A stretch of DNA of 64,000 nucleotides from Anthoceros angustus (Eukaryota; Streptophyta; Anthocerotopsida; Anthocerotales; Anthocerotaceae). The position numbers were made by a program, and so were the translations under genes. Of the stretch, positions 30,520-43,300 are shown piece after piece; the stretch's first letter is position 1, and every line of letters starts with the position of its first letter. The notes below the pieces were generated by a model. That model saw only the letters and a program-made list of their open reading frames with translations. It searched no databases and was not told the DNA's origin. Location of the stretch: contig VJWM01000025.1 in the NCBI GenBank assembly GCA_010909165.1, positions 62,001 to 126,000 on the forward strand, in the 5' to 3' direction.

Positions 30520-31524
30520 TCAGCCACAAGCAAGCCCTCTTGCTCCATTTGTCCATGAAGAAGAAGCGCCTCCGAGTCCTTGCTTAGCATACCGAGCTAT
30601 CAGGACATTCCATGTCACCACATTCTTTGTGGCCAAGTTGTCAAAAACCTGGTGTGCGACTTTTAGTTCGCCACATTTTGCATACATGTGCACCAGGCAG
30701 GTGCCCAGCAGTATGTCACATAACATTCCCCTTTTAACAATCTGTGAGTGCAGCTGCCTGCCCTTCTGCAAGGCACCAGTGCTTGCACAGGCCTTCAGAA
30801 GGCAAGCAAATGTAACATGGTTAGCTACAATCAGGCCCTCCTGCTCCATTTGTCCATACACAACAAACGCCTCTTGGCCAAGTCTTTGCTGTGCACACCC
30901 ACCAATCAGGGCATTCCATGTGACAACATCTTTCGTGGCCAAGGTGTGAAAAACCTGGTGTGCATCGTTCAGTTCACCACACTTAGCATACATGTCCACT
31001 AGGCCGCTGCCCACCAGTTTGTCATCCAGCAGTCCTTTTTTGACAATCTGTGAGTGTGGCCGCCTGCCCTTCTGCAAGGCACCAGTGCTTGCACAGGCAT
31101 TCAGAAGGCAAGCGAAAGTAACGTTGTTAGCTACAGTCAGGCCCTCCTGCTTCATTTGCCCATATAAAACAAGCACCTCTTGGCCAAGTCCTTGCTGCAC
31201 ATAGCCAGCAATCAGCGCCGTCCATGTCACCACATCCTTTGTGGCTATGCTGCCAAAAACCTGGCGTGCATCTTCCATCTTCCAGTTTACCACACTTTGG
31301 ATACATGTCACCAGGCAGCTCCCCACCAGTATGTCATCCACCAGTCCTCTTTGGACAATCTGAGAGTGCAGCTGCCTGCCCGTCTGTACCGCACCAGTGC
31401 TTGCACACGGCTTCAGAAGGCAATTAAAAGTAAAGTGGTCAGCCAAAATGAGGCCCTCCTGCTCCATTTGTCCATAACAGAATAAGCGCCTCTTGTCCAA
31501 TACCTTGCTGCACATAACCAGCAA
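30520..31524 (-). CDS. PPR3 central repeat array, open frame
   Basis: The 334-aa frame holds roughly three consecutive PLS triplets, each with a P motif (DVVTWTALIAGYVQQGLGQEV), an L motif (NVTFACLLNACASTGALQKG) and an S motif ([20 protein letters not shown]). RNA recognition in this family is set by residue 5 and the last residue of each P and S motif. P motifs show T or N at position 5; S motifs show S or T. It is a fragment of PPR3, not a separate gene. Confidence 0.75.
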   Translation of the reverse strand: MLVMCSKVLDKRRLFCYGQMEQEGLILADHFTFNCLLKPCASTGAVQTGRQLHSQIVQRGLVDDILVGSCLVTCIQSVVNWKMEDARQVFGSIATKDVVTWTALIAGYVQQGLGQEVLVLYGQMKQEGLTVANNVTFACLLNACASTGALQKGRRPHSQIVKKGLLDDKLVGSGLVDMYAKCGELNDAHQVFHTLATKDVVTWNALIGGCAQQRLGQEAFVVYGQMEQEGLIVANHVTFACLLKACASTGALQKGRQLHSQIVKRGMLCDILLGTCLVHMYAKCGELKVAHQVFDNLATKNVVTWNVLIARYAKQGLGGASSSWTNGARGLACG

Positions 31525-32260
31525 TTAGGGCATTCCATGTCACAAAATTCTGTGTGTTCATGCTGTCAAACACCAGGCGAGCATCTTTCAGTTCACCACA
31601 TTTTGCATACCCAGCTATCAGGGCATTACATGTCACCACATTCTTTGTGGCCAAGCTGTCCAAAACCTGGCGTGCATCCTTCAGTTCACCACATTTTGCA
31701 TACATGTCCACCAGACTGGAGCCAACAAACAAGTCAGGAGGAATTGCACTATGCAATACGTCAGAGTGCGATTTTCTGCCAGATTCCAAGTCAGCGGCAA
31801 ATGCACAAGCTTGAAGGTCACCTACAAAGACGTCAGCATCCGCCTTCACTCCTGACCTACACATCTCATGGTAAAGTTGTATGGCCCCACGAGGTTTCCC
31901 ATGCTTAGAGTATGCGGAAATCATGGAAGACCACATGGGGGCATCTGGTTTGCCCACCCTGGTGAGCACATCCTTGGCCTCTTGTAGCCTACCTCCACGT
32001 GCATACATGCGCAAGATATGGTTCCCCAAGTATGCATCTGACTCGTACCCAAGTTTTGCACTGAGATCATGAACTCGTCGCCCCATAACCAAATCCTTCT
32101 TAGCTGTACACAGTTTTAGCACAATGTACAACAGAGAGCGAGAACGGCAGCGTCTGTCTGCGCCAGAGATTCCAGGGCTTCAACAGCCTCAGAAAGCTTC
32201 CCCTGCTGACATAACATGCTGACGGTTCTAGCTGTTACGACGCCCATTCCCGATCCTGCA

Positions 32261-32477
32261 CGCCTCCCAAGTTCAGGCTTATCCCGAGAGCTGGACTTGG
32301 AAGGAGAGGCACCATGACCCGTCTGCATATCCAAGGAAACCAGGTGCTCATCAACCCAAGCTGGCTTGAACATGTTGTCTAACCACACGCCTCCCAAGTT
32401 CAGGCTTATCCCGAGAGCTGGACTTGGAAGGAGAGGCACCATGACCCGTCTGCATATCCAAGGAAACCAGCTGCTCA
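32261..32477. repeat. 90-bp tandem duplication in the PPR3 N-terminal region
   Basis: Bases 32261-32350 and 32388-32477 are near-identical direct copies (start CGCCTCCCAAGTTCAGGCTT). They duplicate the segment coding for LVSLDMQTGHGASPSKSS and sit at the point where PPR3 loses its normal N-terminus. Confidence 0.9.
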
Positions 32478-32487
32478 TGGTAATCAT

Positions 32488-32768
32488 GTATGCGGATCAT
32501 GTGGTTGCCCAACAATAGCGGAAAACACCCGCTTCTCTAAGTGAGACCAACAATACGCCTTCGAGAGCCAAGCTGCACATTTCCTGCTCAAATTAGTCTG
32601 CCGTTATTTGACGATGTGTAGTATTTGTGACAGTGAGAAGGCTGGGCCGGTATTTTTAAAGCCGAGGGCAGAGTGAGCTAGGGCTTGTGTGTGTCCCCCT
32701 TTATGTACCATCTCAGGATTGATTGTCGCCATCTCCTCTTGATGTGCGCTTTTTCTTTCCAGTGCCTC
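32488..32768. other. Interval without recognised gene, upstream of PPR3
   Basis: Neither the conserved PPR promoter block nor a coding frame is visible, consistent with 5' truncation of PPR3. Confidence 0.5.
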
Positions 32769-35248
32769 TAATCCACCAATTTGGGGTCTTGGTGTGCTCG
32801 GTGGCACAATTTCCTAGGTTTGGTGTGCTTTGGCTGGGGTTTGGGAGTGAATTTGTTTTTTAGAGGGTGGTCTTTAGTGCCCTTAATGTTTGGTGAATTA
32901 TAGAATTTGTGGTTTTCTTTTTCTTTTTTCTTTCCAGGAAGTAATGACTTCTTTGGCCTAGGACAATGTACTACGTCTTCTCCTTCTCTTATCTTTTTTT
33001 TTCTTTCTCCAGTCTTGGTGTTTGTTCTCCTCATGGGATTACTAAGGGCCAGCAAGGATTAGGTTGGTTCCGAAGGAAGTGTATGAATGATGTCAAGGGT
33101 TTCTGAAAGCTAAGGAAACCCCAAGCTTATGAAGGGCATAGTGGTAGTTTGGAGCATGAACTCGTTACTAGTTATATTGGGCGATAGGACGGCGTATGTG
33201 GAAGCCTGAATAATTAAGAAGGGGTAGCGTGTAGACCACGAAACGAGCATAGGTCTCTTCTCCACCACGCTTAGGATTTCATTATGTAGAGTGTGTGGCT
33301 CAGAGGAGCCAACTGTGGAATTGTGTGGGAGCGCCGTTGTGGAGTTAATGATGCAATAAGTGGAAAATTTTGGTAGATTGGTTAGGATTTGGAGTGAGAG
33401 CTCTTAGAATTTTAGCGGGCAACTGATGCTATTGTTTATTGTTGAAATAAGGAGTTTGTGAGTGCCCTAGGCTAGTTGTCATGAGCGTTGGTAGTGGGTG
33501 AAGGAGTGAAGAAGTGGTTTAAAGGCCAATGCAAGAACGTGGGAAGTGGCTTTGAATGTTGGCTTTAGGCGGCTACCAGTCTGAGGTGGTTAAGAAAGGA
33601 GGTAACGAAAAGTAAGGGGGAGTGTGACTTAGAAGAGGCCATATATATGAGCCCTATAAGAGAGGCAGATTTTGAGAAGTAAAATATTTTGTCTTGCATT
33701 CCGTTGCTTGGGGGTTTTCTGCACTCTGTTGAAGATCTTATTGCCGGCTACAAGCTAACGTGGTGTTTGGTAAAGGTGGGAGGACACAATGGTTGGAATG
33801 TTAATAATTAGCAGAGGGCTTGCTCTCTGCAGGCGCCTCTGCAGGTTGATCCCCTTGAGAATGATTGTTGTGAAATTGTTTTGCTTTGGGTGCATGGTGG
33901 TGCTTGAAGAACTCTTGGTTTGGGGGGTGGCTGCAGGGAAAGGCTTCATGGAGATTCTCGCTATCTAGTGTAAACCCACAGTAACCGGCCCTAGGAAGAA
34001 CTCGCTGGCTTGTAGGCAGACCCCAAGTAGTTGTGCTGTAATTAGGGCAAGCTAAGCTCAGAGAGCTTGAAAGGGTGTAAGATTATGAGGCCTAGGAAGG
34101 GGGATGTTGAGTTGAGTGTGGATGATGATGTGGAGTTGATTGTTGAATAGAGGAGTAGAGGTTAATTTTTAGAGAACGCCCAGGTCAGAACCTAAGGGAG
34201 GGGTCCGTGTATCAAACTGAGACTGGAAGCTGGGCTAATGTCTCAAAATCGTGGGGGTGGTGAAGTCGCACCATGGTGTAGGGGGCCCCTACATGCGTAG
34301 CTAAAGGACCTACTGCAGTAGGGTGTGGACCTACAACCGGAAGTATTGTTGTAGGTCCGGAATCGGTGATAAAAGGAGAAGCTCGAGGAGGCGTGGCTGT
34401 TGTCTATGGTGTGGTTTGAGGATGCCCCAGTTGTGTGAGGGGGCTTGGGTGTGTGATGAGATGTTGTGGTTGTGTCTTGGAAGCTAGTAACAGCATCTGG
34501 GTAGAAAGAGGTTTCTCTAGTAACCCCCTTTAAAAGCACATAGAATTCTTCGAACCCAAATTGCACGCTGGAAACTACCGTTTTGAAGAGTTTAGGTCTT
34601 ATTTACGCTTGTATAAATGTATTGGATTGTAAAATTTATCAAAATTTGAGGTCTCCTAAAAGGTCATTCTCACGACCGGCACGTTTACAAACATTTAGAG
34701 TTTTTTGGCCCATGTTAGATTCTCGGTGCGCAAACTTGTTTGCACACTAACCTTTCACTCGTACTAGTCAATCCACCAATTTGGGGTCTTGGTGTGCTCA
34801 GTGGCACAATTTCCTAGGTTTGGTGTGCTTTGGCTGGGGTTTTGGGAGTGAATTTGTTTTTAGAGGGTGGTCTTTAGTGCCCTTAATGTTTGGTGAATTA
34901 TAGAATTTGTGGTTTTCTTTTTCTTTCTTTTTCTTTCAGGAAGTAATGACTTCTTTGGCCTAGGACAATGTACTACGTCTTCTCCTTCTCTTATCTTTTT
35001 CTTTCCGGAAGTAATGACTTCTTTGGCCTAGGACAATGTACTACGTCTTCTCCTTCTCTTATCTTTTTTTTTCTTTCTCCAGTCTTGGTGTTTGTTCTCC
35101 TCATGGGATTACTAAGGGCCAGCAAGGATTAGGTTGGTTCCGAAGGAAGTGTATGAATGATGTCAAGGGTTTCTGAAAGCTAAGGAAACCCCAAGCTTAT
35201 GAAGGGCATAGTGGTAGTTTTGGAGCATGAACTCGTTACTAGTTATAT
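32769..35248. repeat. Direct repeat R1 (two copies) flanking a 1.6-kb segment
   Basis: Bases 32769-33175 recur at 34771-35240 (landmarks AATCCACCAATTTGGGGTCT, CTTTGGCCTAGGACAATGTA, GATTACTAAGGGCCAGCAAG). The second copy has an extra internal tandem unit of about 65 bp (34940-35068). They could be LTRs of a non-coding element, but clear TG...CA ends and target duplications were not seen. Both copies run into ACTAGTTATAT, after which the sequences differ. Confidence 0.75.
33641..34770. repeat. Repeat module R2, copy 1
   Basis: The module (landmarks GAAGATCTTATTGCCG, GGTAAAGGTGGGAGGACACA, GATAAAAGGAGAAGCTCGAG, GGTCTCCTAAAAGGTCATTC) recurs at 37941-39085 and 39781-40805. No conserved frame survives in all copies, so it is probably non-coding retroelement sequence. 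Confidence 0.75.
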
Positions 35249-37947
35249 ATATATATACCTATGTATTTTAATAAATATTTAAATTTAATAAAATTATTTT
35301 TTGTAAATTTTAAAATTTTGAAAAATATAAATATTTATGTTGAACCTTATTTTTCAAAAATAATTATTTTTGGCATTATCCTGTTGAACCACCCTCGGGA
35401 GTGCAGTTCAAAGTTTTGTTAACGAGAAAAAAAATGAGGGCTAAGTTAAGATGAGGACATATTCATATTAGGAGCTATACAAAAGGTTAAAACGCCAAAA
35501 CAAACCTTTTCAAACAATAAAATCACATAAAATACAAACAAACCACAAAAATGCCACAATTTTAGGGCAAGTGTGCATACTTGCCTCAAAATCCCATTTT
35601 GGGTTTTGTATTTTGCCCATTTTATAGGAATGCACCAGGACTATGGGTTCATGCCCTCAAGGCTTTCTTGACCTCATGTGTGCGCTTTTGCCGCACAGGC
35701 CCCTGCCCAGGCCCCTTGCTGCGCACGACCCCTGCCCCAAGTGCGCGCACAAAAGGCCTTGCCCCTAAGTGCACATGGGAAAGCAATGAGTGTGAACCTT
35801 CATTGATTTCGTGATTAAGATTTCATTATGTAGAGTGTGTGGCTCGGAGGAATAGCGTGGAATGTGTGGGAGCGCCGTTGTGGAGTTAATGATGCAATAA
35901 GTGGAAAATTAGGGCTTGTTTAGGGAGGTCTATACATACCCATTAGTTATATATATATACCTATGTATTTTAATAAATATTTAAATTTAATAAAATTATT
36001 TTTGTAAATTTTAAAATTTTGAAAAATATAAATATTTATGTTGAACCTTATTTTTCAAAAATAATTATTTTGGCATTATCCTGTTGAACCACCCTCGGTG
36101 CGGTATTAGTTCAAAGTTTTGTTAACGAGAAAAAAAATGAGGGCTAAGTTAAGATGAGGACATATTCATATTAGGGGGCTATAAAAGGTTAAAACGCCAA
36201 AACAAACCTAAACAATAAAATCACATAAAATACAAACAAACCACATGCCACAATTTTAGGGCAAGTGTGCATACTTGCCTCAAAATCCTGCATTTTGGGT
36301 TTTGTATTTTTTACATTTTATAGGAATGCAGGACTATGGGTTCATGCCCTCAAGGCTTTCTTGACCTCATGTGTGCGCATTTTTATGCACAGAACCTGCC
36401 TGCGCACTGGCCTGCCCTCGTGCAGCGCACCCTGCCCCAAGTGCGCGCACAAAAGGCCTTGCCCCTAAGTGCATGCCTGAAAGCAATGAGTGTGAACCTT
36501 CATTGATTTCGTGATTAAGATTTCATTCTAATATGTGGACCAATGGCCATGATTCGATCCCAATTAAGTGTCATGAACTTAAATGTGAGTGTAATGAAAT
36601 GGTCCATTAAAATTAAGACCGAGCAACCCTTAGTTTTGGGGCCAGTTTGAATGGATGGTTTATGAATGATGGTTAAATTTAGCTATGTATAATTACCATC
36701 TAGTTGCCTACCAGAAGTAATTACTATTTAATAATATATATGGTATTTTTAGTAACTCCGTGATAATCTAAAGTTGGCGAGAATGGACGTACGGTTGAAG
36801 TTTAATTGCAAATTCCGATAAGTGGTAATTTAAATATACCTAAAATCACCTTTCGTGTGGCTTAAGCAACTCCCAGACAAGCGTACGCTGATAGAACACG
36901 TATGTGCCATGTGAGCAGGCATACTTTGACGGTACAGGTAGGACTCTGTCCGAACACATCCACTACTATGTACAACGCACCGCCATTTATGACAAGCCTA
37001 AAATGACGCTGGGGTTGCGCGTCTTTGACGCGTAGGCCAACTTCGCGGGAAAACTGCGACGCGGGTTTTGGTGTCAATTACAGTCCACCCCTTATTGGGA
37101 CTGGTTCAGTGCCTTTAGAGGTCCCATTAAGGGATGTCCTGATTATATTTTTCCTATTTAAACATAATAAAAATATTATAAACTCTAAAATCAAAAAAAT
37201 GAAAACAAAGAAAATTTTGAAAAATATAAATATTTATGTTGAACCTTATTTTTCAAAAATAATTATTTTGGCATTATCCTGTTGAACCACCCTCGGTGCG
37301 GTATTAGTTCAAAGTTTTGTTAACGAGAAAAAAAATGAGGGCTAAGTTAAGATGAGGACATATTCATATTAGGGAGCTATACAAAAAAGGTTAAAAACGC
37401 CAAAACAAACCTTTTCAAACAATAAAATCACATAAAATACAAACAAACCACATGCCACAATTTTAGGGCAAGTGTGCATACTTGCCTCAAAATCCTGCAT
37501 TTTGGGTTTTGTATTTTTTACATTTTATAGGAATGCAGGACTATGGGTTCATGCCCTCAAGGCTTTCTTGACCTCATGTGTGCGCATTTTTATGCACAGA
37601 ACCTGCCTGCGCACTGGCCTGCCCTCGTGCAGCGCACCCTGCCCCAAGTGCGCGCACAAAAGGCCTTGCCCCTAAGTGCATGCCTGAAAGCAATGAGTGT
37701 GAACCTTCATTGATTTCGTGATTAAGATTTCATTCTAATATGTGGACCAATGGCCATGATTCGATCCCAATTAAGTGTCATGAACTTAAATGTGAGTGTA
37801 ATGAAATGGTCCATTAAAATTAAGACCGAGCAACCCTTAGTTTTGGGGCCAGTTTGAATGGATGGTTTATGAATGATGGTTAAATTTAGCTATGTATAAT
37901 TACCATCTAGTTGCCTACCAGAAGTAATTACTATTTAATAATATATA
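35245..37947. repeat. AT-rich repeat module R4, three partial copies in tandem
   Basis: Partial copies start near 35245, 35903 and 37209. Shared landmarks are ATATATACCTATGTATTTTA, TTGAACCACCCTCGG, TTAAGATGAGGACATATTCA and GCCCTCAAGGCTTTCTTGAC. The second copy runs on to TAAACATAATAAAAATATTA near 37160, then loops back at an AAAATTTTGAAAAATATAAA homology near 37205. Small ORFs recur but drift freely, so I see no gene. Confidence 0.75.
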
Positions 37948-39085
37948 TGAGCCCTATAAGAGATGATTTTGAGAAGTAAAATATTTTTGTCTTGCATTAG
38001 TTGCTTGGGTTTCACTCTGTTGAAGATCTTATTGCCGCTACAAGCTAACGTGGTGTTTGGTAAAGGTGGGAGGACACAATGGTTGGAATGTTAATAATTA
38101 GCGAGGGCTTGCTCTGCGGTATCGCAGTTGATCCTTGAGAATGATTGTTGTGAAAATTGTTTTGCTTTGGGTGCATGGTGGTGCTTGAAGAACTCTTGGT
38201 TTGGGGGTGGCTGGAAAGGCTTCATGGAGATTCTCGCTATCTAGTGTAAACCCACGATGCTTGCCCTAGGAATTCTCTGGACTTTATTTCAAACATTGGG
38301 ACGATAATATCCTCATGGCGTAATGCTCTTGATCCGCGTGCAAGACTTGCACTTGGAGCTAGCCACGCCAAACGTCTCGATTCCAAAATGCAAATGGTTC
38401 TCACTACCCAAGGGACGATACGGTGTTAATTAATTAAAATAAGTAAAAGCTGAAAATCCAGAAATTATTATACTTAAAATGTTGAATAGAGGAGTAGAGG
38501 TTAATTTTTAGAGAACGCCTGTGTCGAACCTAAGGAGGGTCCGTGTATCAAAGCGAGGCTGGAAGGCTAATGTCTCAAAATCGTGGGGTGGTGAAGTCGC
38601 ACCATGGTGTAGGGGGCCCCATGCGTAGCTAAAGGACCTCTGCGGTGGGGTGTGGACCTACAACCAAGTATTGTTGTAGGTCCGAATCGGTGATAAAAGG
38701 AGAAGCTCGAGGAGGCGTGGGTTGTTGTCTATGGTGTGGTTTGAGGATGCCCCAGTTGTGTGAGGGGCTTGGGTGTGTGATGAGATGTTGTGGTTGTGTC
38801 TTGGAAGCTAATGTGACAGGGTAGAAAGAGGTTTCTCTAGTAACCCCTTTAAAAGCACATAGAATTCTTGAACCCAAATTGCACTGAAACTACCGTTTGA
38901 AGAGTTTAGGTCTTATTTACGCTTGTATAAATGTATTGGATTGTAAAATTTATCAAAATTTGAGGTCTCCTAAAAGGTCATTCTCACGGCACGCGTTTAC
39001 AAACATTTAGAGTTTTTTGGCCCATGTTGTGGCAGGCGAAACTTGTTTGCACACTAACCTTTCACTCGTACTAGTCAATCCTAAG
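37941..39085. repeat. Repeat module R2, copy 2, with inserted R3 segment
   Basis: R2 is interrupted near 38260-38486 by part of module R3 (CCCTAGGAATTCT to TTAAAATGTTGAATAG). R3 and the resumed R2 share TGTTGAATAG at the right junction, which suggests template switching or homologous repair. Confidence 0.7.
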
Positions 39086-39780
39086 ACTATACTCTCGCCC
39101 TAGGAATTCTACTGGACTTTATTTCTGAAACATTGGGACGATAATATCCTCATGGCCGTAATGCTCTTGATCCGCGTGCAGTACTTGCACTTGGAGCTAG
39201 CCCCACGCCAAACGTCTCAGGATTCCAAAAATGCAAATGGTTCTCACTACCGTACCCCAAGGGACGATACGGTGTTAATTAATTAAAATAAGTAAAAGCT
39301 GAAAATCCAGAAATTATTATACTTAAAATGTTGAATAGGTGAAAATTTATGAGTTTATGATCAAAACAAGGAAATTAGGATTTTGTGGAAAATTAGGGCT
39401 TGTTTAGGGAGGTCTATACATACCCATTAGTTATATATATATATACCTATGTATTTTAATAAATATTTAAATTTAATAAAATTATTTTTGTAAAATTTTA
39501 AAATTTTGAAAATATAAATATTTATGTTGAACCTTATTTTTCAAAAATAATTATTTTGGCATTATCCTGTTGAACCCTCGGGAATGAGTTCAAAGTTTTG
39601 TTAACGAGAAAAAAATGAGGGCTAAGTTAAGATGAGGACATATTCATATTAGGGCTACAAAAGGTTAAAACGCATGAAACAAACCTTTTCAAACAATAAA
39701 ATCACATAAAATACAAACCACAAAAATGCCACAATTTTAGGGCAAGTGCACTTGCCTCAAAATCTGGCATTTTGGGTTTT
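39086..39780. repeat. Module R3 and short R4 copy
   Basis: R3 (about 39066-39345) contains GGACGATAATATCCTCATGG and CTTGATCCGCGTGC. A truncated R4 copy (39370-39775) follows and joins R2 copy 3 near 39780. No coding content. Confidence 0.65.
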
Positions 39781-42700
39781 TATCTTGCATTCCGCTGTTT
39801 GGGGTTTTCTGCACTCTGAAGATCTTATTGCCGCCCTGCTAACGTGGTGTTTGGTAAAGGTGGGAGGACACAATGGTTGGAATGTTAATAAGCGAGCTGC
39901 TTGCTCTGCTCTGCAGTTGATCCTTGAGAATGATTGTTGTGAAATTGTTTTGCTTTGGGTGCATGGTGGTGCTTGAAGAACTCTTGGTTTGGGGGTGGCT
40001 GGAAAGGCTTCATGGAGATTCTCGCTATCTAGTGTAAACCCACGATGAAGCCCTAGGAAGAACTCGGCCTGGCGGGGCACAAGTAGTTGTCTGTAATTAG
40101 GCAAGCTAAGCTCAGAGCTTGAAAGGGTGTAAGATTATGAGGCCTAGGAAGGGGATGTTGAGTTGAGTGTGGATGATGATGTGGAGTTGATTGTTGAATA
40201 GAGGAGTAGAGGTTAATTTTTAGAGAACGCCTGTGTCGAACCTAAGGGAGGGTCCGTGTATCAAAGCGACGGGGCTAATGTCTCAAAATCGTGGGGTGGT
40301 GAAGTCGCACCATGGTGTGGGGGCCCCATGCGTAGCTAAAGGACCTCTGCAGAGGGTGTGGACCTACAACCGGAAGTATTGTTGTAGGTCCCGAATCGGT
40401 GATAAAAGGAGAAGCTCGAGGAGGCGTGGGTTGTTGTCTATGGTGTGGTTTGAGGATGCCCCAGTTGTGTGAGGGGCTTGGGTGTGTGATGAGATGTTGT
40501 GGTTGTGTCTTGGAAGCTAATGTGACATCTGGGTAGAAAGAGGTTTCTCTAGTAACCCCTTTAAAAGCACATAGAATTCTTCGAACCCAAATTGCACGCT
40601 GGAAACTACCGTTTTGAAGAGTTTAGGTCTTATTTACGCTTGTATAAATGTATTGGATTGTAAAATTTATCAAAATTTGAGGTCTCCTAAAAGGTCATTC
40701 TCACGACCGGCACGTTTACAAACATTTAGAGTTTTTTTGGCCCATGTTGTGATTCTGGTGCGCAAACTTGTTTGCACACTAACCTTTCACTCGTACTAGT
40801 CAATCCTAAGACTATACTCTCGCCCTAGGAATTCTACTGGACTTTATTTCTGAAACATTGGGACGATAATATCCTCATGGCCGTAATGCTCTTGATCCGC
40901 GTGCAGTACTTGCACTTGGAGCTAGCCCCACGCCAAACGTCTCAGGATTCCAAAAATGCAAATGGTTCTCACTCATCCCCAAGGGACGATACGGTGTTAA
41001 TTAATTAAAATAAGTAAAAGCTGAAAATCCAGAAATTATTATACTTAAAATGTTGAATAGGTGAAAATTTATGAGTTTATGATGCCGAAAACAAGGAAAT
41101 TAGGATTTTTGTGGAAAATTAGGGCTTGTTTAGGGGAGGTCTATACATACCCATTAGTTATATATATATATACCTATGTATTTTAATAAATATTTAAATT
41201 TAATAAAATTATTTTTGTAAATTTTAAAATTTTGAAAAATATAAATATTTATGTTGAACCTTATTTTTCAAAAATAATTATTTTGGCATTATCCTGTTGA
41301 ACCACCCTAAAATTATTAGTTCAAAGTTTTGTTAACGAGAAAAAAAATGAGGGCTAAGTTAAGATGAGGACATATTCATATTAGGGAGCTATACAAAAAA
41401 GGTTAAAAACGCCAAAACAAACCTTTTCAAACAATAAAAAAATCACATAAAATACAAACAAACCACAAAAAAATGCCACAATTTTAGGGCAAGTGTGCAT
41501 ACTTGCCTCAAAATCCTGGCATTTTTGGGTTTTTGTATTTTTTGCCCATTTTTTATAGGAATGCACCAGGGGACTATGGGTTCATGCCCTCAAGGCTTTC
41601 TTGACCTCATGTGTGCGCATTTTTGCGCACGAACCTGCCCCGGGTGCGCACTGTGGCCCCTTGCCCTCGGGTGCAGCGCACTGTGCCCCCAAGTGCGCGC
41701 ACAAAAGGCCCCCTTGCCCCTAAGTGCACATGGCACTGGGAAAGCAATGAGTGTGAACCTTCATTGATTTCGTGATTAAGATTTCATTCTAATATGTGGA
41801 CCAATGGCCATCGCAATTACGATCCCAATTAAGTGTCGCGAACTTAAATGTGAGTGTAATGAAATGGTGGTCCAGCTAAAATTAAGACCGAGCAACCCCA
41901 GTTAGTTTTGGGAACTGTAGTTTGGAATGGATGGTTTATGAATGATGGTTAAATTTAGCTATGTATAATTACCATCTAGTTGCCTACCAGAAGTAATTAC
42001 TATTTAATAATATATATGGTATTTTTTTTAGTAACTCCGTGATAATCTAAAGTTGGCGAGAATGGACGTACGGTTGAAGTTTAATTGCAAATTCCGATAA
42101 GTGTGGTAATTTAAATATACCTAAAATCACCTTTCGTGTGGCTTAAGCAACTCCCAGACAAGCGTACGCTGATAGAACACGTATGTGCCATGTGAGCAGG
42201 CATACTTTGACGGTACAGGTAGGACTCTGTCCGAACACACATCCACTACTATGTACAACGCACCGCCATTTATGACAAGCCTAAAATGACGCTGGGGGTT
42301 GCGCGTCTTTGACGCGTAGGCCAACTACCCGCGGGAAAACTGCGACGCGGGTTTTTGGTGTCAATTACAGTCCACCCCCCTTATTGGGACTGGTTCGGAG
42401 TGCCTTTAGAGGTCCCATTAAGGGAGGTGTCCTGATTATATTTTTCCTATTTAAACATAATAAAAATATTATAAACTCTAAAAAATCAAAAAAATACCCA
42501 AAAACAAAGAAAATTTTAAATTTTGATTGATAGGTTTCACTAAGAATAACTTTTACCACTTCTCTATATAGTTGTTTGAAAGCTAGCGCTTTCTCTAAGG
42601 AACATCAAAAAACCTATACCTATCATAAAGGAAAAAGCTTAGCTTAAGAGTCTTCAATCACACCTAAAAGTCTATTGTGCTCTGAAATAATCGATTCTTT

Positions 42701-43300
42701 TTTCTTTCTTTTTTAATTTTTTTTAGTAAACAAAATTAGAAATCCCATTTAGGGAGGTGAAACTAACATGAATGTATGTTTCAAAAGGTCCCAATTATCA
42801 TTTACGGAAAAGTCTCATTTATTATATTGTAAACTAAAGGGAGTAGGATGGGAGGTCCCATTTAGAGAGGAATCCCATTTATAGAGTTCCCGCTAGGGCC
42901 ATATATGGAAGCCTCGTCACTTGTTATGGCAAGTCACCGAGTGTCACTGATTTGACGCGTCAACGATCACAACCACCGATAGCGGTTGACAATGAGGGCC
43001 ACCCTGGGACGATGCGAGAGAGTGGGGTTTGGCGAGCGACCCCGGAGTTTCAACTTGAGGTTTTGACCCCATTACACGGCCCGAGGGGGGGGCGGCTTAG
43101 TGCGGACCATGGCATCTGGGTATGGCAGCTCTGCCAAAGCAGTAGAGCGATATGAGCCTATTTTGGCTGACCTTGTTACTTTTGCTTACATTTTAAAGGT
43201 TTGTGGAAGCAATAAAGCAATTATTTTTAATCCTAAGAATTGCATATTATTTAATTCTAGGGATTTTTAGGTGCCTATTGAATACTGCCCTAATTAATAA
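39781..43300. repeat. Longest contiguous R2-R3-R4 mosaic
   Basis: R2 (39781-40800), R3 (40800-41070) and the longest R4 (41095-43100) are contiguous, so this may approximate the ancestral order. The R3-R4 part recurs at 52494-54470 before PPR7. No gag-pol motif is visible, so a large non-coding retrotransposon derivative is one possibility. Confidence 0.65.
43108..43215 (+). pseudogene. PPR remnant at the end of module R4
   Basis: ATCTGGGTATGGCAGC, then ATTTTGGCTGACCTTGTTAC, TTTTGCTTACATTTTAAAGG and TTTGTGGAAGCAAT correspond to PPR P/L-motif DNA (compare 24120-24165). It recurs in more decayed form at 54365-54450. Confidence 0.7.

Larger units (their letters stand above)
29458..32487 (-). 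pseudogene. PPR3: inverted PLS-class PPR gene with DYW:KP domain, best-preserved repeat body
   Basis: The minus-strand gene lacks the usual MATVWQPDP leader; it begins within the SSWFPWICRR/WLDNMFKPAWVDEHL region and carries a 90-bp tandem duplication there. Three long frames cover the body: 32131-31439 (230 aa), 31524-30520 (334 aa) and 30556-29861 (231 aa), with about six PLS units. AYSKHGKP is intact, unlike PPR1, 2 and 7. The KP motif is hit by a nonsense codon (TAG at 29863-29861, in AN-stop-KPAVAT). Another break lies inside CSDCH near 29570. The end reads CCSCKGRP-stop at 29458. It is a non-functional or misassembled copy, but the most informative one for repeat structure. Confidence 0.85.

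Noticed and set aside
32769-35248. R1 direct repeats as LTRs of a small element
   Set aside because: No TG...CA ends, primer-binding site or target duplication could be seen; kept only as direct repeats.
35581-41767. Recurrent small ORFs with ALKAFLTSC in module R4 (35581, 36265, 37472, 41495)
   Set aside because: They drift in frame and length between copies as expected for non-coding repeats; no motif is recognised.
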